Part shown: positions 33,748-42,844 of the stretch, one piece after another | Layout of the letters: every line of letters begins with the position of its first letter | Position numbering within the stretch: the stretch's first letter is position 1 | Assembly (NCBI RefSeq): GCF_001545035.1 | Contig: NZ_FCOJ02000028.1 | Span: forward strand, 1 to 64,000 | Source: Caballeronia glebae | GTDB taxonomy: Bacteria; Pseudomonadota; Gammaproteobacteria; Burkholderiales; Burkholderiaceae | Length of the DNA stretch: 64,000 nt | Direction: 5' to 3' | The notes under the pieces: model-generated | Told to the model about the DNA's origin: nothing | Database searches by the model: none | What the model saw: the letters and a program-made list of their open reading frames with translations, nothing else | Program-made: the position numbers and the translations under genes

Positions 33748-35769
33748 ATGTGCGGTATCGTCGGCTTTCTGGGTGGACGCGGCTTCGGCGCGGGCGACTC
33801 GAAGACAACGGTGCGAAAGATGGCGCTCGCCATCGCCTATCGCGGACCCGACGACGCGGGCGACTGGACGGATGATCTGCGCGGCGTCGCGCTCGGTCAT
33901 CGCCGGCTCGCGATCCTGGATCTCTCGGCGGCGGGACATCAGCCGATGGCCTCGGGAAGCGAGCGTTACGTCATCGTCTTCAATGGCGAGATCTACAACC
34001 ACCTCGACCTGCGCGACGAACTCGACGACACGCAACGCGCGCCCGTCTGGCGCGGCAGTTCCGACACCGAAACGCTGATCGCGGGCTTCGATGCGTGGGG
34101 CATTCAGGCCACGATCGAGCGCGCGGTCGGCATGTTCGCGTTCGCCGTGTGGGACCGGCAGGAATGCCAGCTCACGCTCGCTCGCGACCGGCTCGGTGAA
34201 AAGCCGCTCTACTATGGCTGGCAGGGGCAGGGCGAGGAAGCCGCGTTCCTGTTCGGCTCCGAGCTCAAGGGGCTGCGCGAACATCCTGCGTTCGACAACA
34301 ATGTCGATCGCGGTGCATTGACGCTGCAGATCCGTCACGGCTGCGTGCCTGCGCCGTATTCGATTTTCGAAGGCATCCGCAAGCTCGAACCGGGCAAGAT
34401 GCTCACGGTGTCGCTCGAACGGCGCGAGCCGCGTGTCTGGTCGTACTGGTCCGGTGTGGACGCGGCGGTCAACGGAGCAGCACGCGGTTTCGCGGGCAGC
34501 GCCGAAGATGCCGTCGACGAACTGGAGCATCTGCTCTCGGACGCCATCCGCCAGCAGATGCTTTCCGACGTGCCGCTCGGCGCGTTTCTGTCGGGTGGCG
34601 TGGACTCGTCGACGATCGTCGCGTTGATGCAGAAGCAGTCGTCGCGTCCGGTCAAGACCTTCACCATCGGCTTCAATGAAAGCGACTTCGACGAGGCCAA
34701 GTTAGCGAAGGCGGTCTCGGCGCATCTCGGCACGGAACATACCGAGATGTACGTGACGGCGCGCCAGGCGCTCGACGTGATCCCGCGCCTGCCCGAGCTT
34801 TACGACGAGCCGTTCGCCGATTCGTCGCAGGTGCCGACGTTCCTCGTCTCGCAACTCGCGCGGCAGCACGTGACGGTCTCGCTGTCCGGCGATGCGGGCG
34901 ACGAGCTCTTTTGCGGCTATCAGCGGTATCGGACCGCGCCGGACATGTGGGACAAGATGACGGTGTTGCCGGCCTCGTTGCGCAAGCTGGCGGCGTCGGG
35001 CATCGTCGGAATTTCGCCAAAGCGCTGGAACAGCATGGCGGGCCTGATGGAGCCGATCCTGCCGTCGTCGCTACGCGGCGTGAAAGTTGGCGACAAGCTG
35101 CACAAGGGCGCGGAGCTGCTGTCGTGCCAGTCGCGCGATGAGGTGTATCTGCATCTCATGTCGCAATGGAACGACCCGGCCGCGCTCGTGATCGGCGGCT
35201 ATCAACCGCCCACGCTGATGACCGGCAATGCGCCGGCCTTCACCGGTCTCGACGACGTGCAGCGCATGATGGCGCTCGACATGATCACTTATCTGCCGGA
35301 CGACATCCTGACGAAAGTCGATCGCGCCGCGATGGGCGTCTCGCTCGAAACGCGCGTTCCGTTCCTCGATCATCGCGTCGTGGAGTTTGCATGGCGCTTG
35401 CCGCAATCGATGAAAGTGCGCGACGGGCAAACGAAATGGGCGCTGCGTCAGGTGCTTTATCGCCATGTGCCGCGCGCGATGATCGAGCGGCCCAAGCAGG
35501 GCTTCGGCGTACCGATCACGCACTGGCTGCGCGGCGAACTGCGCGACTGGGCGGAGGCATTGCTCGATGCGTCGCGGCTGCGTCGCGAGGGCTTCTTCGA
35601 CGCGGCCATGGTCCGCGCGAAGTGGCAACAGCATCTGTCGGGCGAGCAGAACTGGCATCGCCAGCTGTGGAACGTGCTGATGTTCCAGCAGTGGCTGGAG
35701 CACCAGCAAGCTTCGTCGATCCCGCTCTTCACGTCCCGCACGGCGGATCTCGCGGGCATCGCAAGCTGA
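33748..35769 (+). CDS. asnB: Asparagine synthase (glutamine-hydrolysing) / WbpS-like amidotransferase
   Basis: 673 aa. Met1-Cys2 begins the class II glutaminase domain (MCGIVGFLGG), and the synthetase domain contains the PP-loop SGGVDSSTIVAL (about 282-293). ATG 33748 has AAGGAG seven bases upstream; the upstream open frame to 33715 is rejected since Cys2 must be N-terminal. In O-antigen loci such enzymes can amidate uronic acids, as WbpS-like proteins do. A TviB-type dehydrogenase in this locus could supply such an acid. A plain asparagine synthase remains possible. A terminator follows. Confidence 0.85.
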   Translation: MCGIVGFLGGRGFGAGDSKTTVRKMALAIAYRGPDDAGDWTDDLRGVALGHRRLAILDLSAAGHQPMASGSERYVIVFNGEIYNHLDLRDELDDTQRAPVWRGSSDTETLIAGFDAWGIQATIERAVGMFAFAVWDRQECQLTLARDRLGEKPLYYGWQGQGEEAAFLFGSELKGLREHPAFDNNVDRGALTLQIRHGCVPAPYSIFEGIRKLEPGKMLTVSLERREPRVWSYWSGVDAAVNGAARGFAGSAEDAVDELEHLLSDAIRQQMLSDVPLGAFLSGGVDSSTIVALMQKQSSRPVKTFTIGFNESDFDEAKLAKAVSAHLGTEHTEMYVTARQALDVIPRLPELYDEPFADSSQVPTFLVSQLARQHVTVSLSGDAGDELFCGYQRYRTAPDMWDKMTVLPASLRKLAASGIVGISPKRWNSMAGLMEPILPSSLRGVKVGDKLHKGAELLSCQSRDEVYLHLMSQWNDPAALVIGGYQPPTLMTGNAPAFTGLDDVQRMMALDMITYLPDDILTKVDRAAMGVSLETRVPFLDHRVVEFAWRLPQSMKVRDGQTKWALRQVLYRHVPRAMIERPKQGFGVPITHWLRGELRDWAEALLDASRLRREGFFDAAMVRAKWQQHLSGEQNWHRQLWNVLMFQQWLEHQQASSIPLFTSRTADLAGIAS

Positions 35770-35817
35770 TATCGCCGGGCGGTGCGAACGCGCCGCTCTC
35801 GACGACATCGAATCAGA

Positions 35818-35850
35818 AAGGCCTTGGTCTGAAAGGACCAAGGCCTTTTT
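35818..35850 (+). terminator. Intrinsic terminator 1 after asnB
   Basis: AAGGCCTTGGTC pairs with GACCAAGGCCTT around the 6-nt loop TGAAAG and runs into TTTTTC on the plus strand. A strong Rho-independent terminator, 49 bp after the asnB stop. Confidence 0.88.
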
Positions 35851-35926
35851 CTTATGCGCGGTTCATCGCGGTCGCGGCGCGCGCTTTAGACCTCGAAAAA
35901 GGAGCGCTTCACGGCGCATCCAGAAG

Positions 35927-35963
35927 AAAGAAGGCCTTGGTCGATTCGACCAAGGCCTTCTTT
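35927..35963. terminator. Second, near-identical hairpin between convergent genes
   Basis: An 18-bp perfect inverted repeat, left arm AAAGAAGGCCTTGGTCGA, right arm TCGACCAAGGCCTTCTTT, with A-run and T-run at the ends. It can act on both strands. Its core GGCCTTGGTC is the same as in terminator 1, suggesting duplication. Confidence 0.82.
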
Positions 35964-35990
35964 ACCGCCGCCATCACAAGTCAATAAGGA

Positions 35991-37121
35991 TCACTTATGA
36001 TGCGTCTGTTCCGGGACTGCGCTGGCAACGACGCTGCGCCTCTGGCTGCCGACGAGCCAGCGCGGGGTCTTGAACCGGACGATCGCCGTGTACAGCCAGA
36101 CGTATGCCACCGCGAACACGACCGCCGTCACCGCGAGCACGACCGGGTTGTGCCAGAAGAGCGACGCCGGCACGATGCCGATCATGCTCAGCACCCACAG
36201 ATACGGCGACGTGCGCGCGTTTCTGCGCTGACGCTGACGCGGGTCCGTGCCTTTGCGCACGATGCGCTTGAAGATGAGCGTATGCAGATGGATGCCGTCG
36301 GGCGCGCCGACCGGACGTCCACGCACGATCCTGCGACGGTAGATCGAGAAGAGCGTTTCGAAGAGCGGATAAATCGCGACGACCATCGCATACCACGCGC
36401 AGACGTTCGGATGCCGCGCGACCAGCAGCACGAGCAACTCGGCGATCGTGAAGCCGATGAAATACGCACCGCCGTCACCGAGGAAAATCGACGCGGCCGG
36501 ATAGTTCCAGATCGCGAAGCCGCCGATCGCGCCGATCATCGTGAGCGCGGTACTCATCACGAGCAAATCGCCGACTTCATGCGCGACATAACCGATCGAA
36601 CCGAAGATCAGAATTGCCACGACGGCGGCGAGTCCGTTGAAACCGTCGATGATATTGACCGCGTTGGTGAGCCCGGCGACCGCGAGCACGGTGAGGCCGA
36701 TCGCGATGGGCGTGACGGAGAGAATCGGGTCGACGAGCGGCAGGTCCACGCGGCCGACCACGCCGTTGAGCACGAACGCGCCCAGGAGCGCCGCCAGCAT
36801 CGCGCACAAAAGCCGCGCCCGCACGCTTACGCGCTTGGTCAGATCCTCGATCACGCCGCTGCCGAATGCCGGAACTGCGCAAAGCAGCAGCAAAAGCGAC
36901 TCGTCGCGCGGATTGCCGCCGAAGATCGCTGCGATGGGAAAGGTCACGCACGCGGCGACCATTAATGCGATGCCGCCGATCCTGGGCACCGGATGAGAAT
37001 GATTCTTTTGAACCCCATTCAAATCATGATCCAGGGAGAACGCCCCGAAGCGCCCCGCGAATCGAACTATAAGTAGCGTCATGCAGAAAGAACTGATGAA
37101 GCCAAGCGCAAGGTTTAACAT
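35991..37121 (-). CDS. WecA/WbpL-like undecaprenyl-phosphate sugar-1-phosphate transferase
   Basis: 376 aa, polytopic inner-membrane protein of the MraY/WecA family (GT4 superfamily PF00953). It has family motifs: DHDLNGVQKNHSHPVPRIGG, the NIIDGFNGLA Mg/substrate region, SIFLGDGGAYFIGF, and a cytoplasmic basic stretch near GRPVGAPDGIHLHTL. It should start the repeat unit by moving HexNAc-1-phosphate (GlcNAc, GalNAc or a derivative) onto undecaprenyl phosphate. It reads leftward, against the rest of the locus. The ATG at 37121 is chosen; a GTG at 37130 is an alternative with about equal support. Confidence 0.87.
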   Translation of the reverse strand: MLNLALGFISSFCMTLLIVRFAGRFGAFSLDHDLNGVQKNHSHPVPRIGGIALMVAACVTFPIAAIFGGNPRDESLLLLLCAVPAFGSGVIEDLTKRVSVRARLLCAMLAALLGAFVLNGVVGRVDLPLVDPILSVTPIAIGLTVLAVAGLTNAVNIIDGFNGLAAVVAILIFGSIGYVAHEVGDLLVMSTALTMIGAIGGFAIWNYPAASIFLGDGGAYFIGFTIAELLVLLVARHPNVCAWYAMVVAIYPLFETLFSIYRRRIVRGRPVGAPDGIHLHTLIFKRIVRKGTDPRQRQRRNARTSPYLWVLSMIGIVPASLFWHNPVVLAVTAVVFAVAYVWLYTAIVRFKTPRWLVGSQRRSVVASAVPEQTHHK

Positions 37122-37904
37122 TTTTCTCACTCACGAAGAGGGCGCATCTCTTTTCGAATATCAAAACCCGAAAGCCTATGGTAGGTACAACCCCTGTCAT
37201 TGTCCACGCCTTTATGGCGTTTTAATGTGTGAAACCGAGCCTATTGAGATTATATCGGGACTTCCCCCGATTATTCATACAAACACTATTTTAAAATCGC
37301 GTAAAACCACCGATTTCATATAAAGGCCTTAATAACGGGGTTTTTTAAAAATCAAGCGTTGTCGGTGCGCAAGCCCACTTTCGCGCGCGTTTTTTTTGGA
37401 GGGTCGGTACGTTTTGCCGCGCCAGAAGGGGCTGCGGGCCGTCGCTAACGACAGCATAGGCTTGAAGAAGCCGCGCCGGTAGCGAAAAAATGTCCGGAAA
37501 TCGAACGCCGACTAAACCGGCTTTCTTCATAAAATTCGCAATTCGATTAACAGCGATTATATGTGCGCTGCCGCGCATACAACAAGGCGCGCTGTGATAA
37601 TTTCCATTTGCTCAAATGGCCCGCATACTCAATAAATTCTTAAAAGTGGGGAAGAGAACACTCGGTCGCATTGAAGGGTTCGATAAACAACAAAAATCGT
37701 CTGTTGGAATTTCTCTTTTTTTGAGTCGTGTGTTTCAATACGACTGCAATGCCGGGGCGGGATTTTAACGGCCCTGAATGCAGGCCTGAATTCAAGAATA
37801 AGGAAATGATGTTTGCGCCCTTTTGGGTGCCAGCAAGTGTTTCGATCCGTATCCGGTGCGCATGCCGCGCGCCGGTCCCATAAGAGCCTGTCGCGAGACG
37901 TTCT
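37122..37904. other. AT-rich intergenic region in front of the polysaccharide operon
   Basis: About 780 bp between the divergent transferase and kinase genes. It is much more AT-rich than the genes, with A/T runs and a small inverted repeat ATCGGG-N6-CCCGAT around 37255-37272. It must carry the promoters of both genes. No gene is supported; one minus frame of 77 codons has no features. The composition suggests H-NS-type silencing or a regulated promoter. Confidence 0.6.
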
Positions 37905-40145
37905 ATGAAAGTTAAAAATCAGGCGTCAGCCGTAATGGCCGAGAGCGAGAAAGAGATCGAGTTCAAGTCGATTCTCGAAACGCTGGGCCGTCACTGGAAG
38001 ATGATCGCGGCGACCGTGGCGGTCGTCTTCAGCATCGGGGTGGTGTACGCGTTCTTCTCGGCTCCGATTTACCAGGCCGGCATGCTTGTCAGGGTCGACG
38101 ACTCGACCAGCGCCCAGCCGGCCGACCCGCGCGACATGGTAAGGACCGCGGCCACGTTGTTCGATCAGCGCGCGACGGCCGAGGGCGAAATCCAGGTCAT
38201 CGGCTCCAAGTTCGTGCTCGGCCCCGTGGTCGACGCGCTCAAGCTGTACATCCAGGCTGCGCCGCATCGCTTCCCGCTGATCGGCGGCATGATCGCGCGC
38301 ACCACCGACGAAACGTCGACCCCCGGTCTCTTCGGCCGCGGCGGTTACGCATGGGGCGCCGAATCGATCGACGTCTCGGCGTTCGACGTGCCGAAAAAGT
38401 ACGAAGGCAAGGAATACACGCTGCGCTATCTCGGCAACGGCCAGTATCAGGTGCGCGGCCCGGGCGTCGAGACGGGCGTCGGCGGTCAGACCGGCACCGT
38501 GCAGCGCTTCGACACCGAAGCCGGCCCGATCTCGCTGCTCGTGGGTTTCATCCACGGCGAAAAGGGCGTCGAATTCGATTTGACGCGTAACTCGCGCGTG
38601 TCCGCCATCGATCGTCTGCAGAATTCGCTGGCGATCGCGGAGCAGGGAAACAAGTCGGGCGTGATCAGCACGTCGCTGGAAGGCAAGGACCCGGTGCTCG
38701 TGGCGGCAACGATCAACGAACTGTCGCGCATGTACGTGAAGCAGAATGCCGATCGTCGCGGGATCAACGCCGAGAAGTCGCTCGAATATCTTGAAACGCA
38801 GCTTCCCGACGCCAAGCGGCAGATGGAGTCGGCTGAAGACAACTACAACGCGTATCGCAACAGCCGCACGCTGTTCAATCCGGATGAAGAAGGCCGCATC
38901 GTCATGCAGCAGGCTTCGCAGGCGGACGCGCAGTTGCTCGACCTGAAGCGCCGCCGTGCCGACCTGGCCGTCCACTTCTCGCCCAGTCATCCGAGTGTGG
39001 TGGTGATCGACCAGCAGATCGCGGCAACCGAGAAGTACATCAGCGACCTCGCGGCGCGCGTCAAGGCGATGCCGCAGGCCGAGCAGGGCGCGCTTCGCCT
39101 GCAACGCGACGTGCGCATGAGCACCGACGTCTATTCGGCCCTGCGCAACAATATCGAAACGATGCGGCTCATCAAGGCCGGCCGCACGCCGACGGTGGAA
39201 CTGCTCGACCATGCCGAAGTGCCCGAGCGTCCCGTCAAGCCGGTCAAGGCGCTGGTGCTCGTGATCGCGGCGGGTATCGGCCTGTTCATCGGCATCGTGA
39301 TGGCTTTCGCTCGCGACTTCCTGTTCAAGGGCGTGCTCGATCCGAAGGAACTGGAATCGAAGACGGGTCTTTCGGTATTCGCGACGATTCCGGACAGCGA
39401 GCGCCAGAAGGAGCTTGCGAAGCGCATCGCCGACAAGAAGCCGGAACATCTCGCGCTCGCATCGCGTTACCCGACTGATCCAGCCGTGGAAGGACTGCGC
39501 ATGATGCGCTCGTCCCTGCAGTACGCGTTGATGGATGCGCCGAACAACGTCGTGATGCTGGCGGGTCCGCTGCCCGGCATCGGCAAGTCGTTCGTTTCGG
39601 CGAACCTGGCGACGCTGCTCGCCGCCGGCGGCAAGCGCGTGCTGCTCATCGACTGCGACCTGCGCCGCGGCCACCTGAACCAGTACTTCGGCATGCCGCG
39701 CGGCAAGGGTCTCGTGGATGTCGTGAACGGTTCCACCACGCTCGAAGAGACCGTGCATCGCTCGGTGCTGAACAACCTCGACTTTGTCCAGTGCGGCTTC
39801 TATCCGCCGGACCCGGCCGAACTGCTTCTGTCGGATGCGTTCAGGCAATCGGTGACCCGTGCGTCGGAGGAATACGACATCGTGCTGCTCGACGCGCCGG
39901 CCATTCTGGCGGTGTCGGACACGGCGATCATGGCGCCCGTCGCGGGTTCGATCTTCCTGGTTGCGCGTTATGGGGATACGCGTTCCGGGGAAATCTCGGA
40001 GTCCGTGAAGCGGCTTGAACAGTCGGGCGCAAGCGTCACCGGCGTGCTGCTCAACGGCTTCAAGGTGCACTACGGCAACTACGCCCAGGCGCGCCAGTAC
40101 GGCGGCTACGCCTACGCTGCCTACAAGGCCGACAAGGAAGACTAG
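37905..40145 (+). CDS. Polysaccharide co-polymerase / bacterial tyrosine kinase (Wzc/BceF type)
   Basis: 746 aa. A Wzz-type chain-length domain begins with a transmembrane segment at about 42-60 (IAATVAVVFSIGVVYAFF) and closes with a second one near 445-465 (ALVLVIAAGIGLFIGIVMAF). The cytoplasmic BY-kinase domain has Walker A GPLPGIGKS (about 551-559) and Walker A' VLLIDCDLRRG. The C-terminus carries a tyrosine cluster (HYGNYAQARQYGGYAYAAYKADKED) for autophosphorylation. It controls polymer length and export with a Wza channel and Wzb phosphatase, neither of which is found here. ATG 37905 has only a weak upstream site; ATG 37935 is possible. Confidence 0.9.
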   Translation: MKVKNQASAVMAESEKEIEFKSILETLGRHWKMIAATVAVVFSIGVVYAFFSAPIYQAGMLVRVDDSTSAQPADPRDMVRTAATLFDQRATAEGEIQVIGSKFVLGPVVDALKLYIQAAPHRFPLIGGMIARTTDETSTPGLFGRGGYAWGAESIDVSAFDVPKKYEGKEYTLRYLGNGQYQVRGPGVETGVGGQTGTVQRFDTEAGPISLLVGFIHGEKGVEFDLTRNSRVSAIDRLQNSLAIAEQGNKSGVISTSLEGKDPVLVAATINELSRMYVKQNADRRGINAEKSLEYLETQLPDAKRQMESAEDNYNAYRNSRTLFNPDEEGRIVMQQASQADAQLLDLKRRRADLAVHFSPSHPSVVVIDQQIAATEKYISDLAARVKAMPQAEQGALRLQRDVRMSTDVYSALRNNIETMRLIKAGRTPTVELLDHAEVPERPVKPVKALVLVIAAGIGLFIGIVMAFARDFLFKGVLDPKELESKTGLSVFATIPDSERQKELAKRIADKKPEHLALASRYPTDPAVEGLRMMRSSLQYALMDAPNNVVMLAGPLPGIGKSFVSANLATLLAAGGKRVLLIDCDLRRGHLNQYFGMPRGKGLVDVVNGSTTLEETVHRSVLNNLDFVQCGFYPPDPAELLLSDAFRQSVTRASEEYDIVLLDAPAILAVSDTAIMAPVAGSIFLVARYGDTRSGEISESVKRLEQSGASVTGVLLNGFKVHYGNYAQARQYGGYAYAAYKADKED

Positions 40146-40239
40146 AGACTCACTCATCCGGCATTCGCTCCTGCTGGACCACGGATCAAGAAGCAGTACT
40201 AAACAAACGACCTGATTTGTATAACGAGGAGAAGTGAAT

Positions 40240-41517
40240 ATGTTCTCGCCGCAAGAGTTGAAACTCGGCATCGTTGGTCTGGGCTATGTCGGTCTGCCGC
40301 TCGCCGTCGAATTCGGCAAACGCCATCCCGTCGTGGGCTTCGATATCAATCGCGCGCGCATCAACGCGCTGCGCGAAGGGCGCGATGCCACGCTCGAAGT
40401 GAACGATGCCGAGTTGGCCTCCGCGACCTTCATGCAGTACAGCGCCGAGGTCGAGGACCTGCGCGACTGCACCGTCTTCATTGCGACCGTGCCGACGCCG
40501 ATCGATCACTACAAGCGTCCGGACCTTTCGCCGCTTATCGGCGCGTCGACGACCATCGGCAGCGTGCTGAAGAAGGGCGACGTCGTCATCTATGAATCGA
40601 CGGTTTATCCCGGCGCGACCGAGGAAGAGTGCGTGCCGGTGCTCGAAAAGATGTCGGGCCTGAAGTTCAACGAGGACTTCTTCGTGGGCTACAGCCCCGA
40701 GCGCATCAACCCGGGCGACAAGACGCACCGTCTGCCGGACATCAAGAAGGTCACGTCCGGATCGACGCCCGAAGTGGCCGATTTCGTCGACGCTCTGTAT
40801 CGCGAGATCATCACGGCGGGCACGCACAAGGCGAGCAGCATCCGCGTCGCCGAGGCGGCCAAGGTAATCGAGAACACGCAGCGCGACGTGAACATTGCGC
40901 TGATCAACGAACTGTCGATCATCTTCAACAAGATGAACATCGACACTGAATCGGTGCTCCTCGCGGCCGGTACGAAGTGGAACTTCATTCCGTTCCGCCC
41001 GGGCCTGGTCGGCGGCCACTGCATCGGCGTGGACCCGTATTACCTGACGCACAAGGCGCAGGCGATCGGCTATCACCCGGAGATCATCCTCGCCGGGCGG
41101 CGTCTGAACGACAGCATGGGCAACTACGTCGTCTCGCAACTCGTGAAGACGATGACCAAGCGCGACATCGCCATTTCCGGCGCGCGCGTACTGATCATGG
41201 GCCTCACCTTCAAGGAGAACTGCCCGGATCTGCGCAACACGCGCGTGGTCGACATCATCGCGGACCTCAAGGAATACGGCGTCCAGGTGGACGTGTACGA
41301 CCCGTGGGTGTCGAAGGAAGAGGCACATCACGAGTACGGCATCGATCCGATCGATCAGCCGGCCAAGGGCGTCTACGACGCGGTCGTGCTCGCCGTGGCG
41401 CATCGCCAGTTCGCCGATGAAGGCGCGGAAGGCATTCACGCCTACGGCAAGGCGCGACACGTGCTGTGCGACCTCAAGTACGTTCTGCCGGCCGACGCGA
41501 GCGACATGCGTCTCTGA
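40240..41517 (+). CDS. tviB: UDP-N-acetyl-hexosamine 6-dehydrogenase (TviB/WbpO-like)
   Basis: 425 aa. The enzyme oxidises UDP-HexNAc at C6 with NAD+ to a UDP-HexNAc-uronic acid. Visible are GIVGLGYVGLPLAVEFG (Rossmann), FIATVPTPID, YSPERINPGD and the catalytic Cys261 in GGHCIGVDPYYLT. Size and motifs fit TviB/WbpO. ATG 40240 has AGGAG eight bases upstream; a GTG at 40234 is closer than ideal. Followed by the epimerase and glycosyltransferases, it implies a uronic acid such as GalNAcA in the polymer. Confidence 0.92.
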   Translation: MFSPQELKLGIVGLGYVGLPLAVEFGKRHPVVGFDINRARINALREGRDATLEVNDAELASATFMQYSAEVEDLRDCTVFIATVPTPIDHYKRPDLSPLIGASTTIGSVLKKGDVVIYESTVYPGATEEECVPVLEKMSGLKFNEDFFVGYSPERINPGDKTHRLPDIKKVTSGSTPEVADFVDALYREIITAGTHKASSIRVAEAAKVIENTQRDVNIALINELSIIFNKMNIDTESVLLAAGTKWNFIPFRPGLVGGHCIGVDPYYLTHKAQAIGYHPEIILAGRRLNDSMGNYVVSQLVKTMTKRDIAISGARVLIMGLTFKENCPDLRNTRVVDIIADLKEYGVQVDVYDPWVSKEEAHHEYGIDPIDQPAKGVYDAVVLAVAHRQFADEGAEGIHAYGKARHVLCDLKYVLPADASDMRL

Positions 41518-41632
41518 GGTTCGGTGGCATCGGGATCGACCGATGCAGGCCGTCGCACAACATCGCCGCGGTTCGGCTCCCGTCTTTCGGGAGTTGCCCG
41601 CGGCGATGTCAACCGGAGCTTCGGAGTTCGCA

Positions 41633-42844
41633 ATGAAGATGCCCAAGGTAGTTCTGTACGCCAACACCGATTGGTATCTATATAACTTTCGCCTTTCGTT
41701 CGCTCGCAAACTGCGCGATGCCGGTTTCGAGGTCATTCTGTTGTCACCCGACGGCGAATACGGCCCGAAGTTGCGCGATCTGGGCTTTCGCTGGCATGCC
41801 GTGCCGATGAACCGGCGCAGCCTTAATCCGCTTCGCGAGCTGGCGCTCGTGCTGTGGCTCGCGCGCTTTTTCCAGCGCGAAAAGCCGCAGCTCGTGCATG
41901 GCTTCACGATCAAGAGCGCGGTGTACGGTTCGTTCGCCAGCAAGCTTGCAGGCGTTCCGGCGCGCGTGAACGCGGTCGCGGGCATGGGCTACGTCTTCAC
42001 GAGCCGCGACCTGAAGGCGCGTATCCTGAAGCCGGTCGTGCGTACGGTGATGCGCTCGGCGCTGAACGGCCGCGACAGCATTCTCGTCCTGCAGAATCCG
42101 GACGACATCAAGCTGTTCGAAGCCGCGCGCATCGTCGAGAAGCAGGCGATTCGTCTCGTCAAGGGATCGGGCGTCGATCTGACGCGCTTCAAGGTGCGCG
42201 AGGAATCGCCGGACGATGCGGGCAAGCCGCTGCGTATCCTGCTGGCGGCTCGGCTCGTGTGGGACAAGGGCATCGAGGAATACGTGGAGGCGGCGCGCAT
42301 GCTGCGGCGCGAGAACCGCACCGTGCGCTTTCTTCTCGCGGGTTCGCCCGATGACGGCAATCCGGCGTCGGTGAGCACGGCGATGGTGCAGGGCTGGGTG
42401 AAGGAAGGGCTCGTCGAATGGCTCGGTCACGTGAGCGACATGCCGAAGCTCTTCACGGAAGTGGATGTGATGGTGCTGCCGAGTTATCGCGAGGGACTGC
42501 CGAAAGCGCTGATCGAAGCCGCGGGCTGCGCGCTGCCGCTCATCACGACGGACGCGCCGGGCTGCCGCGAAGTGGTCAGCGAGTCGGGCGTGGATGGTTT
42601 GCAAGTGCCGGTGCGCGACGCTCGCGCGCTCGCCGATGCGATCCGCCAGCTCGACGACGACCGCGCGCTTGCGAGAAAGCTGGGTCTCGCCGCGCGCGAG
42701 AAGGCGCTGAAGAATTTCGACGAACGCATCGTCATCGAGAAGACGCTCGCCGTGTATCGCGAGCTGGTTCCCTCGATCGCGATCGAAGACGAGCGCCGCG
42801 AACACGCCGCGCCCGTCGGCAAATTTGGAGACTTTCATGTCTGA
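41633..42844 (+). CDS. GT4-family glycosyltransferase
   Basis: 403 aa, GT-B fold. The N-terminus is KVVLYANTDWYLYNFRLSFARKLRDAG, typical of the PglA/WbbX-like group. The C-terminal donor domain has AARLVWDKGIEEYVEAARML and the E-x7-E of SYREGLPKALIEAAGC. The start ATG 41633 (GGAG eight bases upstream) is preferred. It overlaps the next gene by 8 bp. Likely adds a sugar during repeat-unit assembly; the substrates are not predictable. Confidence 0.87.
   Translation: MKMPKVVLYANTDWYLYNFRLSFARKLRDAGFEVILLSPDGEYGPKLRDLGFRWHAVPMNRRSLNPLRELALVLWLARFFQREKPQLVHGFTIKSAVYGSFASKLAGVPARVNAVAGMGYVFTSRDLKARILKPVVRTVMRSALNGRDSILVLQNPDDIKLFEAARIVEKQAIRLVKGSGVDLTRFKVREESPDDAGKPLRILLAARLVWDKGIEEYVEAARMLRRENRTVRFLLAGSPDDGNPASVSTAMVQGWVKEGLVEWLGHVSDMPKLFTEVDVMVLPSYREGLPKALIEAAGCALPLITTDAPGCREVVSESGVDGLQVPVRDARALADAIRQLDDDRALARKLGLAAREKALKNFDERIVIEKTLAVYRELVPSIAIEDERREHAAPVGKFGDFHV

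Noticed and set aside
37926..40271. 781-codon open frame on the minus strand opposite the tyrosine kinase gene
   Set aside because: Composition (mainly Arg, Asp, Glu, His, Val) is that of an antisense frame in GC-rich DNA, while the plus frame has full Wzz and kinase motifs.
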